This document shows positions 9,286-17,956 of a stretch of 64,000 nucleotides of DNA, in pieces. Numbering within the stretch: position 1 is the stretch's first letter; every line of letters begins with the position of its first letter. Source of the DNA: a bacterium Scap17 (lineage in GTDB: Bacteria > Pseudomonadota > Gammaproteobacteria > Pseudomonadales > Halomonadaceae). Below the pieces are notes generated by a model that saw nothing but the letters and a program-made list of their open reading frames with translations, did no database searches and was not told the DNA's origin. The position numbers were made by a program, and so were the translations under genes. Location: positions 2,790,001 to 2,854,000 of the forward strand of contig VINJ01000001.1 in assembly GCA_013376735.1 (NCBI GenBank), in the 5' to 3' direction.

Positions 9286-10002
9286 TCAGCGCGAGCCGGC
9301 TTCCATCTCACGGCATTCATCCAGGGTATTGAGGTTGGCGAAGTCCTGCTCGCTGCCCGCTTGCACCTTGAGCCAGATATGCTGATCGAACCAGCGGTCG
9401 ATCTTGCGCTCGCCAGCGGCCAGCGCCGCCTGCAGAGACGGCAGCAGGCCACGGTGCATGAGACATATCACCGGATGGTAACGGAACTCATCTGCCGCCA
9501 CGGCCAGCAGCGCAGGCCCGGAATCGGCCGCATGACCGCCCTCGACACTGAAGCCTTCGAGCTGATCGCCGTTGGCATGATCGATCAGCGCCACGCTCAG
9601 CGTTTCGACCAGTTCATTGGGCAGATGCGGCACATCGCAGGCCACCATCATCACCCAGGGCGTCCGCGCTGCCGCCAGCGCACTGGCCATGCCCATCAAG
9701 GGGCCGTGGTAACCCTGCTCGCTGTCTTCGACAAGCGGATGCCCATAGGCAGCATACTCGGCGTGCGAGCGGTTGGCATTGATCAGAAGCTCGCCCACCT
9801 GAGGGGTCAGCCGCGCCAGCACATGCGCCACCAGCGGCACCTCATTGAGCGTGACCAGCCCCTTGTCGACGCCACCCATGCGCCGCGCCTGGCCACCGGC
9901 CAGCACCACCCCGGTGATATTGGCGGGCGAGAGCGAGGCCTTGAGCTGCTCGGCATCGCTCGGCAGTGGTGTAGCGTCAGAGGTGTGATTGAAGCTCGGC
10001 AT
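9286..10002 (-). CDS. mobA: Molybdenum cofactor guanylyltransferase MobA
   Basis: Transfers GMP from GTP to the molybdenum cofactor, giving the MGD form used by DMSO-reductase-family enzymes such as nitrate reductase and formate dehydrogenase. Nucleotidyltransferase motif GVVLAGGQARRMGGVDKGL follows about 30 low-complexity N-terminal residues. GPLMGMASALA, VACDVPHLP and the C-terminal FANLNTLDE also fit. The start at 10002 gives 238 residues. It lies about 150 bases downstream of tupC on the same strand. Confidence 0.93.
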   Translation of the reverse strand: MPSFNHTSDATPLPSDAEQLKASLSPANITGVVLAGGQARRMGGVDKGLVTLNEVPLVAHVLARLTPQVGELLINANRSHAEYAAYGHPLVEDSEQGYHGPLMGMASALAAARTPWVMMVACDVPHLPNELVETLSVALIDHANGDQLEGFSVEGGHAADSGPALLAVAADEFRYHPVICLMHRGLLPSLQAALAAGERKIDRWFDQHIWLKVQAGSEQDFANLNTLDECREMEAGSR

Positions 10003-10156
10003 GAAGGCGTATCCCGGTCGAGTGCGCAAAGGCGCAGGTAATGTCATGCAGCAGGGCCGCTGGCAGGGCATTCAGTGCAAGCGGCTGATGCACAAGGCCT
10101 TCTCAGCCCTGAAGCTTGAGGTGCTTGCACTGAAGGCTCAGCCCATTGAAGACGAC

Positions 10157-10972
10157 TCAGCCCGCTGCGTGCTCAGTGTGCAGGCTGGCAGCGCTCAGCG
10201 TCCAGCGCGCACTCGAGCCCTGACTCAAGGCATTGTCCTGATGCGAGGACAGGATCACCGCACACCCCTGCTGGCACATCTGCTCCAGTCGAAGCGCCAA
10301 CTGCTCGACAGCGGCCTGGTCCAGATTGGCGGCAGGCTCATCCAGCAACAGCACCGGCGGACGCGACAACCAGGCGCGCGCCAATGCCAGTCGCGCCCGC
10401 TCGCCACCCGACAGGGAGCGGGCCGGCTGACGAGCCTGATCGCTCAGCCCGCTCCAGCGCAACATCTCCTCGACCTGATCACGCTGCTGGCCGGCAGAGC
10501 CGCTGTCGGGTTGCCAGCGAGCCGCCAGCACCAGATTGCCGGCCACGCTGGTGTCGAACAGATACGGCTGCTGATGCAGGTAGCGCACCGGATGAGCGTC
10601 ACGGGTCTGCCATTCAAGCTTGCCGCCAGTCGCTGGCTGCATGCCGGCCAGCACGCGCAGCAGCGTGGTCTTGCCACTGCCGTTGTCACCCTTGAGGTGC
10701 ACCCAGCCGGACGCCGGGGACGGCGCCCAATCCAGCGTCGCCACATGCCATAACAGGCGCCCTTGCGCCTCGGCGCCCTCGCCGGAGACTTGCGCCGCAG
10801 GCGGCAAGCGATATTCGAGGTCGCGCACACGCAACAGAGGGGCAACGCTTGCGTCAGCATCGAGTACCTGGGCAGCAGACGACGAGGCTTGCGCGAAGCC
10901 AGTCCCCGCCACCGGGCAGGAGGAGTCGCCCGGGGGAACAGACGAGGACGAAGAACTAGGGGGGAACATCAT
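10157..10972 (-). CDS. tupC: Tungstate ABC transporter ATPase TupC
   Basis: ATP-binding subunit for the adjacent TupA/TupB system. Walker A is GDNGSGKTTLLRVL, the signature is LSGGERARLALARAWL, Walker B is VLLLDEPAANLD, and the switch His follows in VILSSHQ. The 271 residues include an unusual N-terminal stretch of about 45 residues rich in Ser and Pro before the ATPase core. Two tandem ATGs (10972, 10969) follow a GGAG site. Specificity is assigned from the neighbouring binding protein, not from the ATPase itself. Confidence 0.88.
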   Translation of the reverse strand: MMFPPSSSSSSVPPGDSSCPVAGTGFAQASSSAAQVLDADASVAPLLRVRDLEYRLPPAAQVSGEGAEAQGRLLWHVATLDWAPSPASGWVHLKGDNGSGKTTLLRVLAGMQPATGGKLEWQTRDAHPVRYLHQQPYLFDTSVAGNLVLAARWQPDSGSAGQQRDQVEEMLRWSGLSDQARQPARSLSGGERARLALARAWLSRPPVLLLDEPAANLDQAAVEQLALRLEQMCQQGCAVILSSHQDNALSQGSSARWTLSAASLHTEHAAG

Positions 10973-11087
10973 GACTCCATACGACGATTCAGCCTGACAC
11001 GATCAGTGCTGGTGTGCTTGTCTCAACTGGCAGGCAGGCGGCTTGCAGGCTCCGGGAGCAGAATGTGACTGGCGGCGGGGCCTGGGG

Positions 11088-11792
11088 TCAGGCCTGCACC
11101 GCCAGCTGACCGCGACCGCGCAACAGTCCCAGCATCAGATTGAGCGCCAGCGCCAACACCAGCAATACCATGCCCAGGGCGACCCCCTGGGCGTACTCGC
11201 CCTTGAGGGTTTCCAGCGCGATGGCCGTGGTGATATTGCGCGTGAAACCGGCAATGTTACCACCCACCATCATGGCGCAACCCACTTCCGCGATGATTCT
11301 ACCAAACGCGGCCACCAACGCCGCCATCACGCCGAAACGGGCCTCCATCACCAGCCGCCACAACGCCGCACGGCGCGACGCCCCCAGCTGCAAGGCTGTC
11401 TCCCAGGCACGCTTGTCGACGCCCGCCAGCGCGGCATGCAGCATCACCACCAGAATCGGCAGGGCGAGCAGAATCTGCCCGATCACCATCGCCGGCTGGG
11501 TGAACAGCAGATGCCAATCGCCCAGCGGGCCAGCGCGCGACAGCAGGATGAACAGCAGCAGCCCCACCACCACGGTGGGGACGGCCATCAGGGTATTGAT
11601 CAGCGAGATCAGCAGCCAGCGCCCCGGGAAGGCACAGCGAACCAGCACGAAGGCGATCAACAGTGCCGGTGGTACCGCGATCAGCATCGCCATCAGCGAG
11701 ACACGAAACGACACGCCGATGATCTCCCACAGCGCGCCATCCATGCTCAGCAGGAGGCTCATGGCCTCCTGCGTGGTTTGCCACAAGCTCAC
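11088..11792 (-). CDS. tupB: Tungstate ABC transporter permease TupB
   Basis: Inner-membrane permease of 234 residues with about five hydrophobic helices. The EAA loop region reads ALQLGASRRAALWRLVMEAR, followed by FGRIIAEVGCAMMVGGNIAG, characteristic of the TupB/molybdate-type permeases. It starts at a GTG codon that overlaps the tupA stop (GTGA), giving tight coupling to the binding protein. About 115 bases separate it from tupC. Confidence 0.9.
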   Translation of the reverse strand: MSLWQTTQEAMSLLLSMDGALWEIIGVSFRVSLMAMLIAVPPALLIAFVLVRCAFPGRWLLISLINTLMAVPTVVVGLLLFILLSRAGPLGDWHLLFTQPAMVIGQILLALPILVVMLHAALAGVDKRAWETALQLGASRRAALWRLVMEARFGVMAALVAAFGRIIAEVGCAMMVGGNIAGFTRNITTAIALETLKGEYAQGVALGMVLLVLALALNLMLGLLRGRGQLAVQA

Positions 11793-12712
11793 GAACGCGG
11801 CTCAGCCTGTGCGTCCTGCGTCTTCACCGGCGTGCGCTCAGAGGCACGATCCGCTGTCTGGCGAGCATCGAAGCCAGTCTCGCCGTGGCTGGCATGGAAC
11901 AGCGCCTTGCCCTTGAGACGGTAATCATCGATTGCCTGCTGCCCTTCGCTGGAGATCAGCCATTCGGCCAGCTCACGCGCACCACGAGTATTGAGCCCGT
12001 CATGATTGGCAGGATTGACCAGAATCACCTGATAGGGGTTGAAGAGACGCGCATCACCCTCGACCAGAATCTCGAGCTCGAGCTTGTCTTCCATCGCAAG
12101 CCAGGTGCCCCGATCGCTCAAGGTGTAATCCTGCAGCTCACTGGCCATGCTCAGCACCTTGCCCATGCCCTGGCCGACAGCCTTGTAGCCGGAGAAGTCC
12201 GGCGTGACGTCGGCACTCTGCCACAGAGCCAACTCCTTCTTGTGGGTGCCGGAATCATCGCCACGCGAGATGAAGCCTGCATTGGCACTGGCGATCTTGC
12301 CCAGTGCCGCGTCCACATCCTGCATGCCGGCTATGGCGGCCGGGTCGGCCTCGGGGCCGAGCAGCACGAAGTCGTTGTACATCACGCCATGCGGCTCGAT
12401 GCCGTAGCCGGCATCGACGAACTTGCGCTCGGCGCCCGGGGCGTGGGTCATCACCAGATCCACATCGCCATCCTGGCCCATGCGCAACGCCTTGCCGGTA
12501 CCGACCGCGATGACTTGGATGGTGACATCGTGGGCCTGTTCATACTCCGGCAGCAGGTGATCGAGCAGGCCTGAGTTGTAGGTGCTGGTCGTGGTGGCCA
12601 GACGGATGATGTCGTCGGCTGCCTGGGCCGGCAGAATGCTCAACGCACCGAATGACAGGCCTGCGAGAGTGGCCAGCAGGCGACGAGAAGACAAGGTATG
12701 GCGTTGCGGCAT
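11789..12712 (-). CDS. tupA: Tungstate-binding periplasmic protein TupA
   Basis: Periplasmic substrate-binding protein for tungstate uptake. The 307 residues begin with a Sec signal peptide cleaved near LPAQAADD. The mature protein opens with IRLATTTSTYNSGLLDHLLP, the TTTS oxyanion-binding signature of TupA, and continues with AVGTGKALRMGQDGDVDLVM. ModA and WtpA lack this N-terminal signature, so tungstate rather than molybdate is the likely ligand. An AGGGAG ribosome site precedes the start. The gene heads tupA-tupB-tupC and has a sigma-54-type promoter upstream. Confidence 0.92.
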   Translation of the reverse strand: MPQRHTLSSRRLLATLAGLSFGALSILPAQAADDIIRLATTTSTYNSGLLDHLLPEYEQAHDVTIQVIAVGTGKALRMGQDGDVDLVMTHAPGAERKFVDAGYGIEPHGVMYNDFVLLGPEADPAAIAGMQDVDAALGKIASANAGFISRGDDSGTHKKELALWQSADVTPDFSGYKAVGQGMGKVLSMASELQDYTLSDRGTWLAMEDKLELEILVEGDARLFNPYQVILVNPANHDGLNTRGARELAEWLISSEGQQAIDDYRLKGKALFHASHGETGFDARQTADRASERTPVKTQDAQAEPRS

Positions 12713-12751
12713 GGATGATGCTCCCTGAATATTTTTTCTGGCGTGACGGTC

Positions 12752-12776
12752 TTGATGACATCAACGTAAATGTTGA
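12752..12776. promoter_or_regulatory. Overlapping palindromes at the tupA transcription start
   Basis: A perfect 13-base palindrome TTGATGACATCAA (12752-12764) overlaps a near-palindrome TCAACGTAAATGTTGA (12761-12776). They sit between the sigma-54-type promoter and the tupA start codon, over the predicted transcription start. This is a natural position for a repressor operator; the protein that would bind is unknown. Confidence 0.4.
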
Positions 12777-12779
12777 CTC

Positions 12780-12795
12780 TGCAAACGACATGCCG
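12780..12795 (-). promoter_or_regulatory. Sigma-54 (-24/-12) promoter of tupABC
   Basis: Reading the minus strand, CGGCATGTCGTTTGCA matches the consensus TGGCACG-N4-TTGCA at 10 of 12 fixed positions and keeps the invariant GG and GC exactly ten bases apart. Predicted transcription would begin near 12769, leaving a leader of about 57 bases before tupA. The divergent neighbour is an NtrC-type activator, which supports the call. Confidence 0.65.
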
Positions 12796-13338
12796 AAAGC
12801 GCTGTGGTGACGAAACGGACGATCCAATAAAGGCTTTCAAAGTTATGGCAGACGGGGCTGATACATGGACTGGCATGCAAGACAGCCGGCGATGATACCG
12901 GAATCTTCTCCAGCAGGCTGAGTTGCCTGCTGACGTCCCTGTCGCCCCTCTCGCCTCTGCAGCCCCTGTCGCCCTGCTGACGTCGCTATCCTTGTCGCTA
13001 ACCCTGGCGGGGCGGATGGCGATGCTGGGATAGCACTGCCGGAATGGCCGAAAAAATACTGACAACAAATCCAGGCATGACCACCACTGACCCACGATGA
13101 CCCGATTGACGCGTCATCGCCGGGCCTTGCGTAGCGCAACGGGACAGCCTGCCAACCCTGCCCGCCAGCGCTGTGTGCTGACAAGGCCGCAAGGCGCTGC
13201 CTGTGGCAAGCGCAAGCAGAAACAGGCAGCAATGTGGCACCCAGCGCTAGATTACCAGAGAGCAGCACGCCACAATGCCTGCATGATAGAGATGATCTCC
13301 CCTGCGACCATTACTGCCCTGTTGACCCGAGGAACGCC
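12796..13338. other. Intergenic region between tupA and the response regulator
   Basis: About 540 bases with no supported gene. It should contain the activator-binding sites for the tupA promoter and the promoter of the regulator gene. I could not pick out a convincing pair of enhancer repeats by eye. Confidence 0.4.
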
Positions 13339-14892
13339 ATGACTGCCCACGCCCCCTCCACACCCCGTGAGACCCGGCGTAGCGGCAGCGACCCCCTCCC
13401 CACCGCCTCGGTGCTGATCGTCGATGACGAGCCCGGCATACGCCGCTATCTGGAGAAGGCACTGTCCTCGCGCTTTGCGCTGATCGAATGCGCCGAGAGT
13501 GTCGAGCAGGCCGAAGCCTTGCGCTCGCGTCTGCACTTCGACCTCATCCTGCTCGACATTCGCCTGCCGGGGCGTGATGGCCTGGATTGGGATGAAGCCC
13601 TTGCGCCCTCTTCGGTCAGCGATGTCATCTTCATGACGGCCTACGCCGATCTCGAGACCGCTGTGCGCGCACTGCGGGCCGGAGCCTGTGATTTCATCAT
13701 CAAGCCGTTTCGTCTCGAACAGTTGCAGGCTGCGCTGGACCGCTGCCTTGAGCGCCGCCAACTGACGCGGGAAAACTTCCTGCTCCGTCGCGACAATGCC
13801 CGCCATCAGCAGGAAGAGGCCAGCCTCAAGGGCGAGAGCCCTGCCATGCAGGAACTAGGGCATATCATCGCGCGCGTTGCTCCCGCGCCCTCGCCGGTGC
13901 TGATTCTGGGAGAGTCCGGCACCGGCAAGGAGCTGGCGGCGCGTGACCTGCATCGCCTGTCCGGTCGGCGCGGCGCCTTCGTGCCGGTCAACTGCGGCGC
14001 CATCAGCCCGGAGCTTTTGGAGAGCGAGCTGTTCGGCCACCTCAAGGGGGCCTTCACCGGCGCCCATCGTGGCCGTGATGGCCTGTTCAGCTTCGCCGAT
14101 GGCGGCACGCTGTTTCTGGATGAAATCGGCGAGATGCCGTTGGCGATGCAGGCCAAGCTGTTGCGAGTGCTGGAAACGCGCCGCGTGCGCCCCGTCGGTG
14201 GCGAGCAGGAACAGGCGGTGGACGTGCGCATCGTGGCCGCCACCCATCGCACACTGGAGACGGAGGTGGCCGCGGGCCGCTTCCGCGAAGACCTCTACTA
14301 TCGCCTCAACGTGCTGAGCCTGACACTGCCGGCCCTGCGCGAGCGCCCGGAGGATATCCCGGCGTTGGCCCAGCACTTCTCGCGCCAGCTGTCGCGCGAG
14401 CTCAACCTCCCCGCCGTGCCCTGGCAGCATTCTGATCTCACTCGCCTGTGCCACTATTCCTGGCCCGGCAATGTGCGGGAACTCAAGAACGTCATCGAAC
14501 GCGCCTTGCTGCTCGGCCGCCTGCCCGGCGATACCCTGCCGGTCGACAGTCAGGCCGAACAGGCACCAGGCCACTCGACATGGGACGACAGCGGAGACGC
14601 GACCACCTACGCCGAGGAAGAGGCCACCAGCAGCGGCTATCCGCTCGAGTGGTCATTGGATGCGGTGGAAAAGGCCCATCTGTGCGCAGTACTGGAGCGA
14701 CATGCCAACAACAAGTCCGCCGCCGCTCGCCAGCTGGGCATCTCGCGCAAGACGCTGGATCGCAAACTGTCCACCTGGCGCGCCGAGCAGCAAAGCGGCG
14801 GGGACAGCGGCGCTGAGAGCAGCATCGAGAGCGATCAACCAGCCCCCGCCACTGCATCTACCACTCCCTACGGAGCCGACGGCAGCGCATGA
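13339..14892 (+). CDS. NtrC-family sigma-54-dependent response regulator
   Basis: Activator of 517 residues with three parts. The receiver domain begins VLIVDDEPGIRRYL, has the phospho-acceptor Asp73 in LILLDIRLPG and the conserved Lys in FIIKPF. The AAA+ domain has Walker A GESGTGKELAARDL, the sigma-54 contact loop KGAFTGA and Walker B GGTLFLDEIGEMP. A Fis-type helix-turn-helix near the C-terminus reads NNKSAAARQLGISRKTLDRK. The ATG at 13339 follows a CGAGGAAC ribosome site; a longer frame is rejected. The gene overlaps its kinase by four bases. Its position opposite tupABC suggests that operon as a target. Confidence 0.93.
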   Translation: MTAHAPSTPRETRRSGSDPLPTASVLIVDDEPGIRRYLEKALSSRFALIECAESVEQAEALRSRLHFDLILLDIRLPGRDGLDWDEALAPSSVSDVIFMTAYADLETAVRALRAGACDFIIKPFRLEQLQAALDRCLERRQLTRENFLLRRDNARHQQEEASLKGESPAMQELGHIIARVAPAPSPVLILGESGTGKELAARDLHRLSGRRGAFVPVNCGAISPELLESELFGHLKGAFTGAHRGRDGLFSFADGGTLFLDEIGEMPLAMQAKLLRVLETRRVRPVGGEQEQAVDVRIVAATHRTLETEVAAGRFREDLYYRLNVLSLTLPALRERPEDIPALAQHFSRQLSRELNLPAVPWQHSDLTRLCHYSWPGNVRELKNVIERALLLGRLPGDTLPVDSQAEQAPGHSTWDDSGDATTYAEEEATSSGYPLEWSLDAVEKAHLCAVLERHANNKSAAARQLGISRKTLDRKLSTWRAEQQSGGDSGAESSIESDQPAPATASTTPYGADGSA

Positions 14893-17153
14893 TCAAGCGC
14901 CTGCGCCATTACTTCGCCGGTTCGCTGCGGCGCAGGCTGCTACTGCTGACACTGGCGCCGCTGCTGGCGCTGATGCTGGCGTTGGTCGGCCTGACCGCCT
15001 ACTGGACCACGGCCTATACCGACCGCCAGCTGTACATGAACGTGCGCAGCGATCTCGATGTCGCCAGCCGCACGCTGCAGAGCCAGCATCAGCGCCTGCG
15101 TGATGGCCTGGAGGCGATGCGTCGTAACCTGCGCCAGCTGGTGGCACCCGATGAGCAGACCGCGCAGCTGTTGCCACGCCTGGTGCCGCGCCTAAATACC
15201 ATGCGCGACACTCTCAATGCCGACTGGCTGCGCTGGCTGCCCACCGAGCAGTTGCGCCAGACGCCCGGCGTCGCCGCGCTGATTCCGCAACTGACGCGCG
15301 GCGAAAGTCTGGATGGCCTCGACATGCTGTCCAGCGACTCGCTGGCGACACTGGATCCAGCGCTTGCCGAACGCGCGCGTCTTGCGCTGCGCCAGACGCC
15401 CTACGCACAACCCAGTGCCCGCCGCGAGGAAAGCCGCGGCATGCTGTTGCGGGCGCTGGTGCCCATCCTCGATGGCGAGAGCAAGCTGCTGGGCGTGCTG
15501 GATGCGGGCCGCCTGCTCAATCGCGATTCGCGTCTGGTCGATGAAATCCGCGATCTGCTCTATGGCCCCGGTACCCTGCCGGAAGATGGCACCGGCACCA
15601 TCACCCTGTTTCTCGATGATGTCCGTATTGCCACCAATGTCACCGACGCCAGCGGCGAGCGTGCGCTGGGCACGCGCGCCTCGCTGGAGGTGAAGCGTCA
15701 GGTGATCGGCAATGGCGAGCGCTATATCAATCGTGCCTTCGTGGTTCGTGACTGGTTTGTGGCCGCTTATGCCCCGCTGGATTCTCTGGATGGCCAGCGG
15801 ATCGGCATGATCTACGCAGGCTACCCACAGGCGCCCTACGCGCGTCTCTATCGCGAGACGCTGACGCATATCAGCCTGGTGCTGATCGCGGTCAGCCTGT
15901 TGGGCGTGCTGCTGGTGTGGAGCAGCATCGAGCGTCTGATGCAGCCGATCCGACAGATCCGCCGTGTGGTGCATGCGGTGCGGGACGCACCGGCGCAGGA
16001 AGGCCTGCGCATAGGCCCACTGTCCTCTCTGGGGCCGGCGCAGCGACACGGTGATGAGCTGGATGAACTGGCCGAGGAATTCGACGCCATGCTGGCGCGA
16101 CTGGAAGCGCACCGCCATGAGATACAGCTCGCGGCCCAGACGCTGGAAGCCCAGGTAGAGGATCGCACCCGCGATCTGAGCGCCCAGACCGCCACGCTGC
16201 GCGAACGCAGTCAGGCACTGGAGGAGCACGTGCGTCTGCTGCGTGAAGCGCGCGCACGCCTGCTGACCCGCGAGAAACTGGCGGCACTGGGCGAACTGAC
16301 GGCGGGTATCGGCCACGAGATCAACAACCCCGCCGCGGTGATTCTGGGTCATGTCGAGTTGATCGAGGTGATTCTCGGCGAACAGGCCGAGCCGGTACGC
16401 GAGGAAATCGCCACCATCATCCATCAGGTCGAACGCATTCGCGCGCTGGTCGACAACCTGCGTCAGTACGCGCGCGATCCGCTCGCCTCCAACGACATTG
16501 GCGACGACAACTCACTGACACCGTCGCTCGGTGCGCCTCACCTCAGCCAGATTCATCCCGACGAGGCCATCCACAGTGTCGAGGTACTGGTCAGGCATGC
16601 GCTGGATCATCATGGCCATCAATTGCAGCATGAGCTGGCGGCCACCCGTTTGATCGAGGCTGATCGCGCGCAACTGACCCAGGTGCTGGTCAACCTGCTG
16701 ATCAACGCCATCGAGATGGCGCCTGCGCCGGATACGCTGTGCATCACCAGCCGTGATCATGATGCGACGCTGACCGGAATGGCAGCTGACGCGGATGCGC
16801 AAGAGCGCCCGGCTGCGGCTTCCGCGGCGCCATGCCCGATATCGGCCGACACCACGGTGGCTGGTGTCGAGATCCGCGTCATCGATCACGGCGCTGGCGT
16901 GCCCGAGCATCTGAAATCACGCATCTTCACGCCGTTCTTCACCACACGCGCCAATGGCTCGGGCATCGGCCTGTCGGTCTCATCGGGCTTGATCACCCAG
17001 CTGGGAGGCAGGCTATGGCTGGAAGATACGCCAGGTGGCGGCGCCACCTTCTGCCTGTGGCTGCCGTGCATCGCACGCCGGCATCACGAGGATGACCAAG
17101 GGCGCCATCTGCTCGAGACGCTCAGCGCCGGGGGCAGCAGTCGCTCGCCTTGA
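14889..17153 (+). CDS. Membrane sensor histidine kinase, partner of the NtrC-type regulator
   Basis: Sensor of 754 residues. A first membrane helix (about 17-40) and a second (about 318-340) enclose a large periplasmic region that looks cache-like (TITLFLDDVRIATNV, GERALGTRA, FVVRDWFVAAYAPL). A HAMP linker and a coiled coil (about 400-455) follow. The phospho-acceptor His476 lies in GIGHEINNPAAV. The ATPase part has LVNLLINAIEMA, VIDHGAGVPE, TTRANGSGIGLSVS and GGGATFCLWLP. A stretch of about 45 residues between the N box and G1 box is an insert. The start overlaps the regulator gene (ATGA). The signal sensed is unknown. Confidence 0.92.
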   Translation: MIKRLRHYFAGSLRRRLLLLTLAPLLALMLALVGLTAYWTTAYTDRQLYMNVRSDLDVASRTLQSQHQRLRDGLEAMRRNLRQLVAPDEQTAQLLPRLVPRLNTMRDTLNADWLRWLPTEQLRQTPGVAALIPQLTRGESLDGLDMLSSDSLATLDPALAERARLALRQTPYAQPSARREESRGMLLRALVPILDGESKLLGVLDAGRLLNRDSRLVDEIRDLLYGPGTLPEDGTGTITLFLDDVRIATNVTDASGERALGTRASLEVKRQVIGNGERYINRAFVVRDWFVAAYAPLDSLDGQRIGMIYAGYPQAPYARLYRETLTHISLVLIAVSLLGVLLVWSSIERLMQPIRQIRRVVHAVRDAPAQEGLRIGPLSSLGPAQRHGDELDELAEEFDAMLARLEAHRHEIQLAAQTLEAQVEDRTRDLSAQTATLRERSQALEEHVRLLREARARLLTREKLAALGELTAGIGHEINNPAAVILGHVELIEVILGEQAEPVREEIATIIHQVERIRALVDNLRQYARDPLASNDIGDDNSLTPSLGAPHLSQIHPDEAIHSVEVLVRHALDHHGHQLQHELAATRLIEADRAQLTQVLVNLLINAIEMAPAPDTLCITSRDHDATLTGMAADADAQERPAAASAAPCPISADTTVAGVEIRVIDHGAGVPEHLKSRIFTPFFTTRANGSGIGLSVSSGLITQLGGRLWLEDTPGGGATFCLWLPCIARRHHEDDQGRHLLETLSAGGSSRSP

Positions 17154-17239
17154 GCCACAGATGACCGAGGTTCACATCTGCCAACGACCTGCTCATGCAT
17201 GCTAGCCTGCGCGAAGACTCACTCAATCAGGCACCGCTG

Positions 17240-17941
17240 ATGTCGCACGATACTTCCCGCTATGTCCCTGCTCCCCACCCTGCCGACCAGACGGCACCGT
17301 CCTCTGAGGATGAGCAGAAGACCCCCCCTCGCACACTGGGCAAGCGGCTGCGTGAACTGCGCATGCGTCATGGTCTCTCTCAGCGCGAACTGGCCAAGCG
17401 CGCTCAGGTGACCAATTCGACCATCTCGCAGGTCGAGCAGGACGCGGTCAGCCCTTCCGTCAGCTCACTGAACAAGATTCTCGAGGTATTTCCGATCTCG
17501 CTGAGCGACTTCTTCAGCGATGAGGTGCCCGTCGAACCACCACGCATCCTGCGCGCCAGCGAGCATGAGCCGATTGCAGGCTGTGGGCCGGGCCTCGAGC
17601 TGAGACGCATTGCGCAGCCGCTGCAGTCAGCGCCACAGCCTCTGGTCGAGCTGGGCCGCCTGGCTCCGGAGTGCAGCGCCTATCTGCAGGCCGCGCATGA
17701 CAGCCTGGTGCTGGTTACCCACGGGGCGCTGCATATCGCGTTGCCCGCCACGGCGGCCTGCCGGGAGGCAGAACTTGAATGCGGTGATGCGGCACGCCTG
17801 CAGGCCGGGGAGCGCTATCAACTGCACTGGCGCAAGCCTGAGGCGTCAAAAGCCGCCAGCGGTGAAGTCACCCACCATGGAACCTCCGATGTTACCGAGG
17901 CCCAAGACTGCCTGTGGCTATGCATCGCACAGGGCCGCTAG
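17240..17941 (+). CDS. XRE-family regulator with C-terminal cupin-like domain
   Basis: Transcription factor of 233 residues. A disordered N-terminus precedes a helix-turn-helix reading LGKRLRELRMRHGLSQREL then NSTISQVEQDAVSPSVSSLN. The pattern, with FPISLSDFF after it, is that of the PuuR/HipB-like XRE group that carries a C-terminal cupin for small-molecule sensing. The C-terminal half here is only weakly cupin-like (HGALHIALP, AARLQAGERYQLHW). Start 17240 is chosen over 17195; neither has a strong ribosome site. The ligand and targets are unknown. Confidence 0.78.
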   Translation: MSHDTSRYVPAPHPADQTAPSSEDEQKTPPRTLGKRLRELRMRHGLSQRELAKRAQVTNSTISQVEQDAVSPSVSSLNKILEVFPISLSDFFSDEVPVEPPRILRASEHEPIAGCGPGLELRRIAQPLQSAPQPLVELGRLAPECSAYLQAAHDSLVLVTHGALHIALPATAACREAELECGDAARLQAGERYQLHWRKPEASKAASGEVTHHGTSDVTEAQDCLWLCIAQGR

Positions 17942-17956
17942 CCTCGTTCAGGATCG

